A DNA stretch of 64,000 nucleotides from Endozoicomonas sp965196975 (GTDB lineage: Bacteria; Pseudomonadota; Gammaproteobacteria; Pseudomonadales; Endozoicomonadaceae): contig NZ_OZ239981.1 in assembly GCF_965196975.1 (NCBI RefSeq), positions 4,092,001 through 4,156,000 on the forward strand, written 5' to 3'. This document shows, one piece after another, positions 43,049 through 52,024 of the stretch (the stretch's first letter is position 1; each line of letters opens with the position of its first letter). The notes beneath the pieces are model-generated. The model had not been told where the DNA came from, did not search any database, and was given only the letters and a program-made list of their open reading frames with translations. The position numbers were made by a program, and so were the translations under genes.

Positions 43049-43630
43049 TTAATCAGCACCAGCATAACAATCAAAATCAAAGAGGATATCCTCGTTTTCA
43101 TCAAAGGTGAGTTCTTCCCAAGTTTTGTAATTACCACGAAATAGAAGATCTTCAGGTGACCAGCTATCCCACAGAGGTGTTTCTGACCAATACCCCCACT
43201 TTTCAAAAAAAGAATCAACAAAAGCTCGCACGTCGCGATATTTTGAAGCTTCGCCAACAAATATCTTGTCTTGATATTTGAGATAGAAATCTTCCCCCCC
43301 AAAGGGGGAATATTTGCCTTCAGAAGCATGGTCGAACAGAAAATCAGCAATGCGACTACTTCTTTCCAGTTTCCTAAAACCGCAATGTAATAGCCAAGGT
43401 TCAACTGGTACGGCCATTTCGTGAGTAAATCTAATAATCACAGAATCTTCCGTAATTCTCTGTGATCTATCGATGCACTGACTCATATGATGCCAGTGAT
43501 GGAAACCACGACTTGCAGCTAGATCATTGAGAGCTTGCATATGGCTTATACCAAGCGCCTTTGATTTTTTCTTGGCTTGGTTCTTGATTGTCTTGATTAG
43601 TTTGCGGGATACAAAGCGAAAATTGTTCAT
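43049..43630 (-). CDS. hypothetical protein
   Basis: 193 residues. A basic N-terminal helix (KTIKNQAKKKSKALG) is followed by ALNDLAASRGFHHWHHM, a short motif seen in plasmid and mobile-element proteins of unknown role. The C-terminal half is acidic and aromatic. No membrane segment. Lower GC than its neighbours suggests cargo. 43631-43835 upstream shows nothing I can support. Confidence 0.55.
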   Translation of the reverse strand: MNNFRFVSRKLIKTIKNQAKKKSKALGISHMQALNDLAASRGFHHWHHMSQCIDRSQRITEDSVIIRFTHEMAVPVEPWLLHCGFRKLERSSRIADFLFDHASEGKYSPFGGEDFYLKYQDKIFVGEASKYRDVRAFVDSFFEKWGYWSETPLWDSWSPEDLLFRGNYKTWEELTFDENEDILFDFDCYAGAD

Positions 43631-43835
43631 ACTTTCTCTTCCTTACATTGCAATCAGGTACCCACTTCCCGCCGCAATTTCAAAAGAGAATGGCGATTTT
43701 TGTTTGCATATTGTCGTCCGGTTAGGGTTTGCCAAGATGGGTAGCAGGCTTCGACAAGCCAATAAAGATATTAACTAATCATGACATAGGTTTTCAATAT
43801 ATGCCTACCTCGAAGACGTTAAAAGAAATTCATTT

Positions 43836-44420
43836 TCAGTATGCATGCCCTTTACCATGCTTAAGTCGATTTATGACCTCGGAAACTGGAATTAAGGCCG
43901 ACCTGTCTAATTGCCTATCACAGAGATTCCAATAATATTCATGCCAGAACTGAAAATCCCGCTTCCAATTCTGGCGATGAATTTTACAGCGTTTGATGAT
44001 CAAATTGACTGGGTACAGGTGGCGCTCATTGGCGGAATAACTGCGGTAATCCAGCACGGTATAGGCCACTACATCTCGCACCTTGTCACGCGTTGCCTGC
44101 CGGAGATTTCGCTCCATCCCCTCCAGACGACTCATAACGTCCTGCTCCAGCCATTTGAAGAACCGCGCCTGTTCAGGGAGCGTATGCTCAGTTCTCGGTC
44201 CGTATGCCCATTTAGCCCAGGAGGAATAGGGTTCTTCCAAGCGTTCTACCGTTGCGATTACCATGCCTGCTTCCACCGCATTGCAGACCTGTTGGTTATT
44301 GTCCGGTTTTTTCGACTGACCTTCTTCCCAGTACTCTCTTGAATTGATGCCAGTACTCTTGCCCATAAGATGTACTGCATAAGCGTCATGTACTGCCTGT
44401 CTTGCTGACCGAAGTTTCAT
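43836..44420 (-). CDS. conserved phage protein, possible late regulator
   Basis: 194 residues, Arg/Trp/Tyr-rich. The C-terminal part (KRCKIHRQNWKRDFQFWHEY and VSEVINRLKHGKG) looks like a DNA-binding helical domain. It overlaps the RuvC-like gene (ATGA), so the two are co-translated. In many phages a Q-type antiterminator follows the resolvase; that is the basis for the suggestion, which is weak. Confidence 0.45.
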   Translation of the reverse strand: MKLRSARQAVHDAYAVHLMGKSTGINSREYWEEGQSKKPDNNQQVCNAVEAGMVIATVERLEEPYSSWAKWAYGPRTEHTLPEQARFFKWLEQDVMSRLEGMERNLRQATRDKVRDVVAYTVLDYRSYSANERHLYPVNLIIKRCKIHRQNWKRDFQFWHEYYWNLCDRQLDRSALIPVSEVINRLKHGKGHAY

Positions 44421-44887
44421 TGTGATTCTCCATATCGGGCAATGAGCACCGCATCAGCACGACCATTGTCTTTTTTTCGATGAACGTCTGCATCCGGGTA
44501 GAGATCCAATACTTTGCCTCTGGATGCGTCCTTGTGAGCGCCCATCAGACCAGCAGAGCGTTTCCAGCGTTGAGGAGTCACATAGGTCAGGGGAAAACCC
44601 ATTAAGCTGACTGCAGCTTCCACAGCTCCATACGAACGACCAAAGTTGAACATGGAGACCACGCCCTGTCCTGGTCTTGCTCCCACTTTTTCCAGATAGA
44701 CCATCTCCACCTGGTGCCGGGTATAGCCTCCGATGATTTTCATCAGACCATGGCCGCTGACTTTTTTCTTTCCTCCTTCCGGAATAATGGGCATATCTTC
44801 CACCCGGATGAGTTCCTTATTCCTGCTGTCCAGAATGGCTATACCTCCCGTCAGCCCTGGGTCTATTCCAATAATGATTTTCTTCAT
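44417..44887 (-). CDS. RuvC-like Holliday junction resolvase
   Basis: 156 residues from ATG 44887. The RNase H fold acidic residues are visible in GIDPGLTGGIAILD, YLEKVGARPGQGVVSMFNFG and KDNGRADAVLIA. It resolves branched DNA before packaging. It is part of the leftward early operon with the primase gene. Confidence 0.85.
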   Translation of the reverse strand: MKKIIIGIDPGLTGGIAILDSRNKELIRVEDMPIIPEGGKKKVSGHGLMKIIGGYTRHQVEMVYLEKVGARPGQGVVSMFNFGRSYGAVEAAVSLMGFPLTYVTPQRWKRSAGLMGAHKDASRGKVLDLYPDADVHRKKDNGRADAVLIARYGESQ

Positions 44888-44981
44888 CACTTTTCTTCCC
44901 TGTTCCCTGCTTTTGAAATTCCCTTCCGAATGGGTTCCCTTACCCTCTTTTTTGCCATGCTTCCCTTGACCGCCCCCTTAT

Positions 44982-45010
44982 CCACCTCTCTCTAAAGAGA
45001 GAGAGGGTGG
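44982..45010. other. strong imperfect hairpin in the primase-resolvase gap
   Basis: CCACCTCTCTCT pairs with AGAGAGAGGGTGG (one extra G). G-rich runs follow (GGGTGGGGTGGGG to about 45017). The 267-bp gap 44888-45154 holds no gene. The hairpin could be an attenuator or RNA processing site for the leftward operon. Confidence 0.35.
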
Positions 45011-45154
45011 GGTGGGGTCAGCGGCTAAAGGCATCAAACACCTCTCAACCCACTGAAAATAAAGGGCTTAGGGCATTGAGAGGGGGCTCCAGAATCAACA
45101 AAGACAACAATAGGTTGGGTTGGGTCTTTTTTGATCAAGAAATAACCAACTGAC

Positions 45155-47152
45155 TTATTCATGATTGAGCGCCTCCTGACCTTTTTCAGAAACGAATACA
45201 AATGGCTCTTCAATCGTCAAAAAGCCTCGCTGGATCATGGCATCAACGGTTCTTCGCCAATGTTTGGAGGCAATAAATCCCTGCTCAAAGCACTCATCTT
45301 TCAGATTTCGAAGTTCTATTCGTGCTGAGGAAGGATCACGGCTGCCTTTAATGAGGTTACTTCGGGCATTACTGGTTAATCGGTTTAATGTCTCCAGAAT
45401 TTTTCGCTGTCGATCGCCAAGGACGGTTTCCAGCCCTTTTTTGATTTTCAGGCTTTGCATCTCATCAGGCGCAAACTCCCTTAATACACAGCTGTATTGA
45501 GGCTCCCCTTCTTCGTCAACAAAAGGGAGGCGGACGGGATTAAAAAGAAACTTCACCGGCTCCGGCTCGTCGGCATCCTTCATTTTCTTGGTGGTTATAG
45601 TGACCTCGTCGTCCGACTTAACCACAGCATACTCGGCATCAAGGGCACCTTTGAGCGCACTGTTACCACGCGCCCGATCCTTGCTGCCAACACCGGTATG
45701 GTGAACGATCAATACATTGCACTGATACCTGGCACGCATCAGCTGATCGATGTGGTTGATGAAAGTGTTCATCTCCTTGGTGGCATTCTCATCCGCAGGT
45801 CCGAAGTTTCTCGCCAGCGTATCAATGACAATCATGGAAGGAATTACACCACCGGTTTCTTCCACAATTTCCTGAATACTGGCACTGACTAAACGGGCAT
45901 TGCCCAGGTCTGTGAGGGAAGCTGCACACTGGCTGATGTAGATGGGAGCATTGCGCAGGTTGTAGCCGTGGGATACCTGCCATGCCATCAAACGACGGGA
46001 TAACCCGTTGAAACCCTCCCCGGCAATGTAAAACACCGGACCTTGACGCTTAACTGGCTTGCCATGCCAATCCTTCCCTGTGGCCACGCAACAGGCCAGA
46101 TCAATCGCAGTGAATGATTTACCGCAGGCAGGCTCACCGAACATCAACGACAGGCTGTCCATTTCCAGAAAGCCCTTAATCAACCAGTTGATGGGCTTCA
46201 CTCCTTTAACCAGTTCCTTCACATGGCTAAAGGCAAACTCTGGCTTGGTCACGGACAACGGTTCGATCAGAATGGCCGAACCGGGATTATTGCTGTTATG
46301 GGTTCGGGAAATGCTGGCAATGGTGGTATTCAGCTCGGCATCAGACAGTGGTGGATTATTGGATTGGTTCCATTGATCCAGAATCGACTTCACTTCCCGA
46401 AGAGAGACGTTCTGCCTAAGCAGTTGGCCAGCCATACTGGCGGCGGCATTATTGCGACCCTGACCCTCTGCGAGATTGCTCCCGTCGTGTGGCAGTGGGT
46501 ACTGATCGGTAGAGAAGCCCAGATCACCCACCGGCTTATCTTCAACGGATTGACCATTGAAACCATTGATGGCGGCAATATCATCCGGCGTCAGCATGGG
46601 CAGATCATGACGATCATCAATCGCCATGTAGCCTTCGGTTTCCCATTGATAAAGGGTGCCGTCGGCATGGGTACTTCCCGGTGCCACCACGTAACCACCG
46701 ATCCCACGCAGGTCGATCCGGTTCTTTCTTACTGAGTTGTGAATGGGATAGTCCGGGTTGACCTGAAAGTAGTAATGCTTGCCTTTACTGGTGAGGGCTC
46801 GTAATGGAGTCCGGGTAATGTTGCCATCTTCAATAAACTGCACAGCTTCCGCACTGTCGGCATCCACCACCACAACCCCGTACCCGGTAATGATCGCCCA
46901 ATTGGTATGTGGGTAGAGCCTGGACCAGTTATCAATCGCACTGTCATCGGGGGCTTCGTCCTGATACTGCTTCCAGCGAAAGCGCGGTGCTTTTGGCCAT
47001 TCCATTTTTGCTTTCTCTACATCCCCTGAACAGCGTCCTTCTATAAACCAGGCAGGCGGTGCTTCAAAAGGGGAACCGAGCGGGACTATCGATAACCCGG
47101 CTTCGTTCAGTTTCCACGCTTCTGCCGCAGTGTTGGGCAAGTTCGCTTCCAT
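45155..47152 (-). CDS. primase-polymerase/RepA-type helicase fusion
   Basis: 665 residues from ATG 47152 (MEANLPN), with AAGGAAC upstream. The N-terminal prim-pol domain (about 10-190) has the D-x-D of VVVVDADSAEAV and the histidine of SKGKHYYFQ. About 320-560 is a RecA-like hexameric helicase: Walker A FGEPACGKSFTA (339-347), Walker B MIVIDTLARNFG and VLIVHHTG. A helical C-terminus follows. It would start and drive phage DNA replication. The cro-like gene is 46 bases upstream. Confidence 0.88.
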   Translation of the reverse strand: MEANLPNTAAEAWKLNEAGLSIVPLGSPFEAPPAWFIEGRCSGDVEKAKMEWPKAPRFRWKQYQDEAPDDSAIDNWSRLYPHTNWAIITGYGVVVVDADSAEAVQFIEDGNITRTPLRALTSKGKHYYFQVNPDYPIHNSVRKNRIDLRGIGGYVVAPGSTHADGTLYQWETEGYMAIDDRHDLPMLTPDDIAAINGFNGQSVEDKPVGDLGFSTDQYPLPHDGSNLAEGQGRNNAAASMAGQLLRQNVSLREVKSILDQWNQSNNPPLSDAELNTTIASISRTHNSNNPGSAILIEPLSVTKPEFAFSHVKELVKGVKPINWLIKGFLEMDSLSLMFGEPACGKSFTAIDLACCVATGKDWHGKPVKRQGPVFYIAGEGFNGLSRRLMAWQVSHGYNLRNAPIYISQCAASLTDLGNARLVSASIQEIVEETGGVIPSMIVIDTLARNFGPADENATKEMNTFINHIDQLMRARYQCNVLIVHHTGVGSKDRARGNSALKGALDAEYAVVKSDDEVTITTKKMKDADEPEPVKFLFNPVRLPFVDEEGEPQYSCVLREFAPDEMQSLKIKKGLETVLGDRQRKILETLNRLTSNARSNLIKGSRDPSSARIELRNLKDECFEQGFIASKHWRRTVDAMIQRGFLTIEEPFVFVSEKGQEALNHE

Positions 47153-47198
47153 ACAAAGAGTTCCTTTTTTCTTTATGCAACAAGGGGAGACATATCGC

Positions 47199-47438
47199 TT
47201 ATGAACTGACGTCATCGGATTGCAGCATTTCCGGTGTCCAGTGGGGCACCATGCAGGACCAGAGCAATTGCTTCATACGGGAAATGGACTTATGGCCGTT
47301 TTCTATCTGGGAGAGTTCGCCTTTTGAGCAGCAGAGGAACTCCGCCATCTGCTCCATACTGATGCCTCGTTCGAGACGGTAGGCCCGAATCCGCTGACCC
47401 GGGGTTTTTGGTTGGGTAGGTTCTCGTGGGATCACCAT
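47199..47438 (-). CDS. Cro-like XRE-family regulator
   Basis: 79 residues with one helix-turn-helix (GQRIRAYRLERGISMEQMAE, then CSKGELSQIENGHKSISR). It is the first gene of the leftward operon, with AAGGAACCGG upstream, divergent from the repressor. It would favour the lytic programme by competing for the operators between them. Confidence 0.85.
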   Translation of the reverse strand: MVIPREPTQPKTPGQRIRAYRLERGISMEQMAEFLCCSKGELSQIENGHKSISRMKQLLWSCMVPHWTPEMLQSDDVSS

Positions 47439-47471
47439 CTTCCGGTTCCTTTTGGAAGTTGTGGAGATCAG

Positions 47472-47501
47472 ATTATTGAACCCGGCCTTTTACATTGTCA
47501 A
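47472..47501 (-). promoter_or_regulatory. leftward early promoter (cro/primase operon)
   Basis: Reading leftward: TTGACA (47496-47501), 18-base spacer, AATAAT (47472-47477). A perfect -35 and near-consensus -10. The surrounding 47439-47618 is AT-rich and contains CATACAGTATG (47529-47539), a likely repressor/Cro operator half-pair. Confidence 0.7.
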
Positions 47502-47618
47502 TTTTTGTTTAATAAAATAGTGGATATTCATACAGTATGTTTAAGCCACCAACTTTTCCCCATAATGGTTTTAGACAACAACTCGTCAATGTTTGCCAAA
47601 ACCACAAGGGATCGCATC

Positions 47619-48236
47619 GTGAACTGGAAGCAACGCACCAAGGAGTTACTGGCAGAAAGAGGCATGTCGCAATCCGACCTGTCGAGAAAGCTGGGGGTTA
47701 CCCGCGCCACCATCTCTCTCTGGCTGGGCGAATCCAGCAGTTACACCGACTACAACGTGTCCAAAATCCAGTACAAGATTGCCGCAGCACTGGATGTTCC
47801 AAAGGAGTATCTGGCCAAGGGCAGTGACCGCAACAAACCGCAGGGACGAGGTGTTCCCGTACTGGGCTATGAGGCTGTTGGTGAATGGTTGGAAGAGAAC
47901 GTTTGTGACGACAACACCCCACTGATGTATTGCCCGATACTGTGCAGTCGAATGACGTACGCCATGAACGTGCGTGGCAGTGCCATGGATAGCCAGGGAC
48001 GCTCTGGAGCCAGCTTTCCTGCAGGCAGCACAATATACGTTGATCCAAAACCACCCCTCAAAGAAGGCAATATCTGCGTACTGGAAGATAAAGAGATCAT
48101 GCTCGGCATTTACGAACGGGTGAACGGGCAGGATACCGTGGTGTTCCTCAACCCCAACTCTCCCCGATTGCAGGTTGAAAGCCTGAAGTACCACGGCACG
48201 GTCATTGGTATTTTCAGCACGGTAAAACCACACTGA
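47619..48236 (+). CDS. CI-like repressor with S24-type C-terminus, cleavage residues altered
   Basis: 205 residues from a GTG at 47619 with AAGGGA seven bases upstream; ATG codons at 47565 and 47589 lack a site. Helix-turn-helix: GMSQSDLSRKLGVTRATISLWLG. The peptidase fold is recognisable (VRGSAMDSQGRSGASFPAGS, with the nucleophile serine in GSAM). The usual A-G cleavage dipeptide appears as V-G in YEAVGEWLEE, and the lysine position reads G in EIMLGIYER. That suggests it cannot self-cleave on SOS induction. It would hold both early promoters off. Confidence 0.8.
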   Translation: MNWKQRTKELLAERGMSQSDLSRKLGVTRATISLWLGESSSYTDYNVSKIQYKIAAALDVPKEYLAKGSDRNKPQGRGVPVLGYEAVGEWLEENVCDDNTPLMYCPILCSRMTYAMNVRGSAMDSQGRSGASFPAGSTIYVDPKPPLKEGNICVLEDKEIMLGIYERVNGQDTVVFLNPNSPRLQVESLKYHGTVIGIFSTVKPH

Positions 48237-48346
48237 AAGAAACACCAGAAAAACAAACCTTAATCAAATTTTAAACATTCATTGACATCCACTGATTGTG
48301 TAGGCAGTCTTTATTTAACAATACTAAACAGATTGCCTAATCGATC

Positions 48347-48664
48347 ATGAACAAAACGGATTTTTCTGCTGTTCAGGATGTTATCAGCACTCTCGCACAA
48401 CAGGTGGTTTCGCTGCACAGCGAAGCCCAGCACCTCTCGCAACAAATCACCGCTGTTCAGTCCGAGTCCCAGTCCGCTGCTGCGGCTCTGCTTGACGTGA
48501 TCCAGGACTACAACCGCCAGCTCAATGATCCAGAAGCGCCAGTCAGTCAGCTGACAGCCATCCCCCGTCGTTTTCGTTTCGGGGAGCTGCTGATTGATCT
48601 GACCAATGATCAGCAGCTGATGGTGACGTCCATCCCGGAACTCAGCGATCTGCTTCATGACTGA
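48347..48664 (+). CDS. hypothetical early phage protein
   Basis: 105 residues, first gene after the repressor. A Gln/Ser/Ala-rich helical N-terminus (QVVSLHSEAQHLSQQI) is followed by a compact C-terminal part. Not recognised. TTGACA at 48282-48287 may be the -35 of a rightward early promoter, with no convincing -10. Confidence 0.55.
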   Translation: MNKTDFSAVQDVISTLAQQVVSLHSEAQHLSQQITAVQSESQSAAAALLDVIQDYNRQLNDPEAPVSQLTAIPRRFRFGELLIDLTNDQQLMVTSIPELSDLLHD

Positions 48665-48702
48665 CTGAGTCCAACACTCCCCGGTAACCAAAGGAAATTG
48701 CG

Positions 48703-49113
48703 ATGACCGAAAGCAATAATGCTTCACGGCTGGACAAGCTCGCCTACGAGTTGGAGCTGGCCAAAAAAAACGAGGAGCACGCCAGGAATCACCGTCTCGA
48801 TATTGAGCAGCAGTTATGCGATGTGGTGGGCGTTAAAGAAGAAGGCAGTCAATCCAGCAAGGGTGACTACTACAAGGTCACCACCTCTTCTGGCTTTACC
48901 CGATTACTGGATCAGCAGAAATGGGAAGAGGTCAGTAAGCGCATTCCCCAATCCCTGTCTGCCAATCTGGTGCGTACAAAGGTTGAGCTGAACACCAAGC
49001 AGTTGAAAAGTTTGCAGGTGCTTGATCCAGCTCACTACACCATTGTGGCAGAAGCCATTACCACCAAACCCAAAAAGGTAGCGGTAAAGTACGAGCGACT
49101 GGAGGACAAGTAA
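48703..49113 (+). CDS. phage recombination-module protein of unknown function
   Basis: 136 residues with an AAAGGAAA site. A helical N-terminus (KLAYELELAKKNEEHARN) precedes a beta/alpha part ending KKVAVKYERLEDK. It always-next context, directly before an AAA_24-type ATPase and a DUF669 gene, is a recurring phage order. Its stop overlaps the ATPase start by one base (TAATG). Confidence 0.6.
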   Translation: MTESNNASRLDKLAYELELAKKNEEHARNHRLDIEQQLCDVVGVKEEGSQSSKGDYYKVTTSSGFTRLLDQQKWEEVSKRIPQSLSANLVRTKVELNTKQLKSLQVLDPAHYTIVAEAITTKPKKVAVKYERLEDK

Positions 49114-49301
49114 TGGCGATTACTCTCAAGTCCATCAGTCGTTCACAGGGTTTCAAGGCTCCGGCGCTTGCTTTGCATGGGTCGGCGGGTGTGGGTAAAA
49201 CCACGTTGGCTGCCGGTGCTCCCGCTCCGTGCTTTATCTGTACCGAGGACGGTCTGGGAAAACTGGAAGTGGATGCCTTCCCATTGATGACCTCCTTTCA
49301 G

Positions 49302-50692
49302 GGGTGCTCTCTCAATTTGATAACTGACTCATAGGTTAGCTTCAACCTTTCCAGTCATGAACTCAGACCAAAGTTGTTCCCAGCGCCCCTTACTCTGGAT
49401 CAGTGCTCTTGTTGTCAAAAGCACTTCCGCTCCTGTTGCTTTCCACCTCATTCCAGAACCACATAATCGTTGCTTTACCAGAGTCTTACAAGCCGCTTCA
49501 GTAACTCCTGAACCTATTGGCCAATGGCGTTTAAGCGCCTGATGATAATTCATTAACTGGTGATTGTTTGTAAAATAGCTCACAGCTTTGTAGCGCTTCT
49601 CTGTCAGTGCGATTGTCTTTTTCGGGAGCTCGGCTGATTCAATTTCCTGAAGGATTTTTTTGGCTGCTCCACGCTTGTTTTTCAAACTATGTAGCCTGTC
49701 TTCAAGCCACTGGTGTCGCTTCGCCTTACTGGTTGGAAACAGTGCTTCCGCTGCTCCAGCTAAATATTCAGATGCATGATAAAAATCGAGTATCTGCCCA
49801 GAGGTATGTTGTTTCAAATAACTCCAGTTTTCTCTAGCCCCGTCAGCTACCCCGATGTATGTGGCATTTGGGTAGAGTCGTTTTAGATCTGCAATCTCCT
49901 CGTCGAGCTTGCTCATAAAGCTTTGTTTACCATACTCTGGCGAACTGGCTGTATATATCGTGTGGAGCCTGTCTCCATCTGCAGAATATAGGCTCAATGT
50001 CCCACACATGGCTTCCCTCCAGCCTTCTTCACAAAGCAGCATGCAGGTTCCATCCAGACCAATGGCTATTGTTTCAACAGGCTCTTTTAGTGGAGGAAGG
50101 TGGTAGTGAGTGTCTTGCTGGTCTTCAATTAATGCACCTACTCTGTCCGATAAATGCTTGATATAAGAATTTGAAAGCGTCCTTTGATGGTTGGTCTCAA
50201 AATCTTCTTTTACCGCAGGCGCTGGCATCTGGCTGTATTTCCAGGCGATAGACTTGGCAAATTTGGGGGTAGCTGAACCAATAATACCGGCACGAAGATC
50301 AAGTGCTGCCAGAGTACTGCCACCTCTGACACCCTGATATACGGAGCGCTCCAAAGGTATACGACCGTATAAGGTTTCATAGTGCTTAAGAACCTTTCCT
50401 TTGTAGTTCCACTTCTGCTGATTAACGACGATAGGTTCTTTATTGGGTGATTCAAATAGCCCCAATAACTCTTTTGTTCCAAGCTGCCCGGCTTCATTGA
50501 GTGCACGCTGTAAACTATCTTCAAGATTCAGCATGTTGCCTGAATCTATAGAAACTTCAATTTGCAAAACGATGCTTTTGGTAGAGCTGGAAATAACAGA
50601 AGCGGGCATGACAGTTAACTATTATGAGTGGTGTTCCCATAGTAGCTGTGAAAATAGAGCACTATTGTTTCAATCATTCAGAGAGAGCACCC
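49302..50692 (-). mobile_element. ISKra4-family insertion sequence, copy 2 (1391 bp)
   Basis: Same ends and length as copy 1, reversed. Flanked by the 8-bp duplication CCTTTCAG (49294-49301 and 50693-50700). It splits the recombination ATPase gene, so insertion came after the prophage had that gene intact. Confidence 0.95.
49329..50609 (-). CDS. ISKra4-family transposase, copy 2
   Basis: 426 residues, same translation as the copies at 13247 and 56527, with the DDE residues intact. Reads against the interrupted gene. Confidence 0.92.
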   Translation of the reverse strand: MPASVISSSTKSIVLQIEVSIDSGNMLNLEDSLQRALNEAGQLGTKELLGLFESPNKEPIVVNQQKWNYKGKVLKHYETLYGRIPLERSVYQGVRGGSTLAALDLRAGIIGSATPKFAKSIAWKYSQMPAPAVKEDFETNHQRTLSNSYIKHLSDRVGALIEDQQDTHYHLPPLKEPVETIAIGLDGTCMLLCEEGWREAMCGTLSLYSADGDRLHTIYTASSPEYGKQSFMSKLDEEIADLKRLYPNATYIGVADGARENWSYLKQHTSGQILDFYHASEYLAGAAEALFPTSKAKRHQWLEDRLHSLKNKRGAAKKILQEIESAELPKKTIALTEKRYKAVSYFTNNHQLMNYHQALKRHWPIGSGVTEAACKTLVKQRLCGSGMRWKATGAEVLLTTRALIQSKGRWEQLWSEFMTGKVEANL

Positions 50693-51297
50693 CCTTTCAG
50701 GACGTGCTGGATGCCTTGCATTCACTCTATACATCCGAGCACCACTTTCAGACGGTCGTGATTGACAGCCTAGACCATCTGGAACCGATGATCTGGCAGC
50801 ACCTGTGCGAGCACTATGTTGGCCCGAAAGGAGAGCGTTACGACTCGGTTGAAGATTTCGGGTATGGCCGGGGCTTTATGTTCGCCCTGGATTTATGGCG
50901 GCAACTGTTGAGTGCGCTGTTTGCCCTTCGTAATGACAAAGGCATGGCCTTTATTCTGATTGCCCATTCCGAAATCAAGCGGTTCGAAAGTCCAATGACC
51001 GACAGTTATGACCGCTACCAGATCAAGCTTCATAAGCGCGCCAGCGAACTGATCATGGAGTCCGTGGATTGTGTGCTGTTCGCGGATTACAAAACCGTCA
51101 TTGAGAAAGAGGAAGCCGGTTTCAATAAGGTGAAAACCCGTGGCATCAGTACCGGCCAACGGTACCTCTATACCGAAGCTCGTCCGAGCTTTGTCGCCAA
51201 AAATCGCTACGGTCTGCCGCCCGAGCTTCCGCTCAACTGGCAGGCCTTTAGTGACGCACTGACCCAAAAACCAAGTCCATAAATAAGGAGATAACCC

Positions 51298-51807
51298 ATG
51301 GCACAGTTAGGTTTTAATGCCGGTGACTACGATCCCACCGATGAGTTTGAGCCGCTTCCTGCTGGTGAGTACCTGACCATGATCACCGAATCATCGCTGG
51401 AAAACACCAAGACGGGAGGCCGCATGGTGAAACTGACCTACACCATTATGGAAGGTCAGTATGAAAGCCGGAAACTCTGGTCACAGCACAACATTGAAAA
51501 TCGGAGCCCAAGGGCAGAGGAAATCGGCAGAAAGGAGTTAAGCCGTATTGCTCACGCGATTGGCCAGCCCATGATCAGCGACACTGACCAACTAGTGAAT
51601 CAAGTCATACGGGTTCGGGTGGTGATCAAAAACGATCCCGGCTATGGCCCTAAAAATGAAGTGAAAAAGTGGATCAATGTCGGTGGTCAGTCGATGCAGC
51701 AGGCACCCGCACCGCAACAGCAAACGCCAGCTCACAATCCTGTTCCTGCACCACAGGCTCCCCATCCTGCGACTCAATACTCTGCACCACCGTGGGGACA
51801 AAAGTAA
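51298..51807 (+). CDS. DUF669-family, SSB-like recombination protein
   Basis: 169 residues with an AAGGAGAT site. The opening GFNAGDYDPTDEFEPLPAGEY and VKLTYTIMEGQYESRKLW are the DUF669 signature. A Gln/Pro/Ala linker leads to the end YSAPPWGQK, which recalls the protein-binding tail of SSB. It follows the ATPase, the usual pairing in phage recombination modules. Likely single-strand DNA binding. Confidence 0.82.
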   Translation: MAQLGFNAGDYDPTDEFEPLPAGEYLTMITESSLENTKTGGRMVKLTYTIMEGQYESRKLWSQHNIENRSPRAEEIGRKELSRIAHAIGQPMISDTDQLVNQVIRVRVVIKNDPGYGPKNEVKKWINVGGQSMQQAPAPQQQTPAHNPVPAPQAPHPATQYSAPPWGQK

Positions 51808-51822
51808 CCCGTCATCAGCAAC

Positions 51823-51838
51823 AGGGGGCTTGCCCCCT
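51823..51838 (+). terminator. short GC hairpin between DUF669 and the 46-residue gene
   Basis: AGGGGGC (51823-51829) pairs with GCCCCCT (51832-51838), then only two T. More likely a transcript-stabilising or pausing hairpin than a full stop. Confidence 0.35.
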
Positions 51839-51857
51839 TTAATCAGGGAAGAACGTT

Positions 51858-51998
51858 ATGGTTTTCAACGCTAACGGAACCTCCGGCTGGAAGGTTGATA
51901 AGGCACGATTCACCAAACGGCGGCCATCCAAAACCGAGAGAAAGCGGAAACGGAAAGCCCAACGGATTGCCAGAAGGTTAAACAGGAAGCAAAAGTAA
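51858..51998 (+). CDS. very basic 46-residue protein
   Basis: ATG at 51858 with GGGAAG upstream; stop at 51996-51998. The sequence MVFNANGTSGWKVDKARFTK is followed by a run rich in R and K (RRPSKTERKRKRKAQRIA). It fits tightly between DUF669 and the nuclease gene. Probably a nucleic-acid-binding small phage protein. Confidence 0.6.
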   Translation: MVFNANGTSGWKVDKARFTKRRPSKTERKRKRKAQRIARRLNRKQK

Positions 51999-52024
51999 AA
52001 CCGCATCAGGGAAGGTGAATCATT

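Larger units (their letters stand above)
49113..51282 (+). pseudogene. phage AAA_24-type ATPase split by an IS
   Basis: The 5' part (49113-49301, 63 codons) has the Walker A loop HGSAGVGKTTLAAGAP. The 3' part (50701-51282) has VVIDSLDHLEP as Walker B and FILIAHSEIKRFE as a sensor-like segment. Removing the IS and one copy of the 8-bp duplication joins them exactly in frame (MTSFQ then DVLDA) for a 256-residue protein. The family supplies the ATPase of phage recombination modules, RecA/Sak-like in role. As it stands the gene is inactive. Confidence 0.9.
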
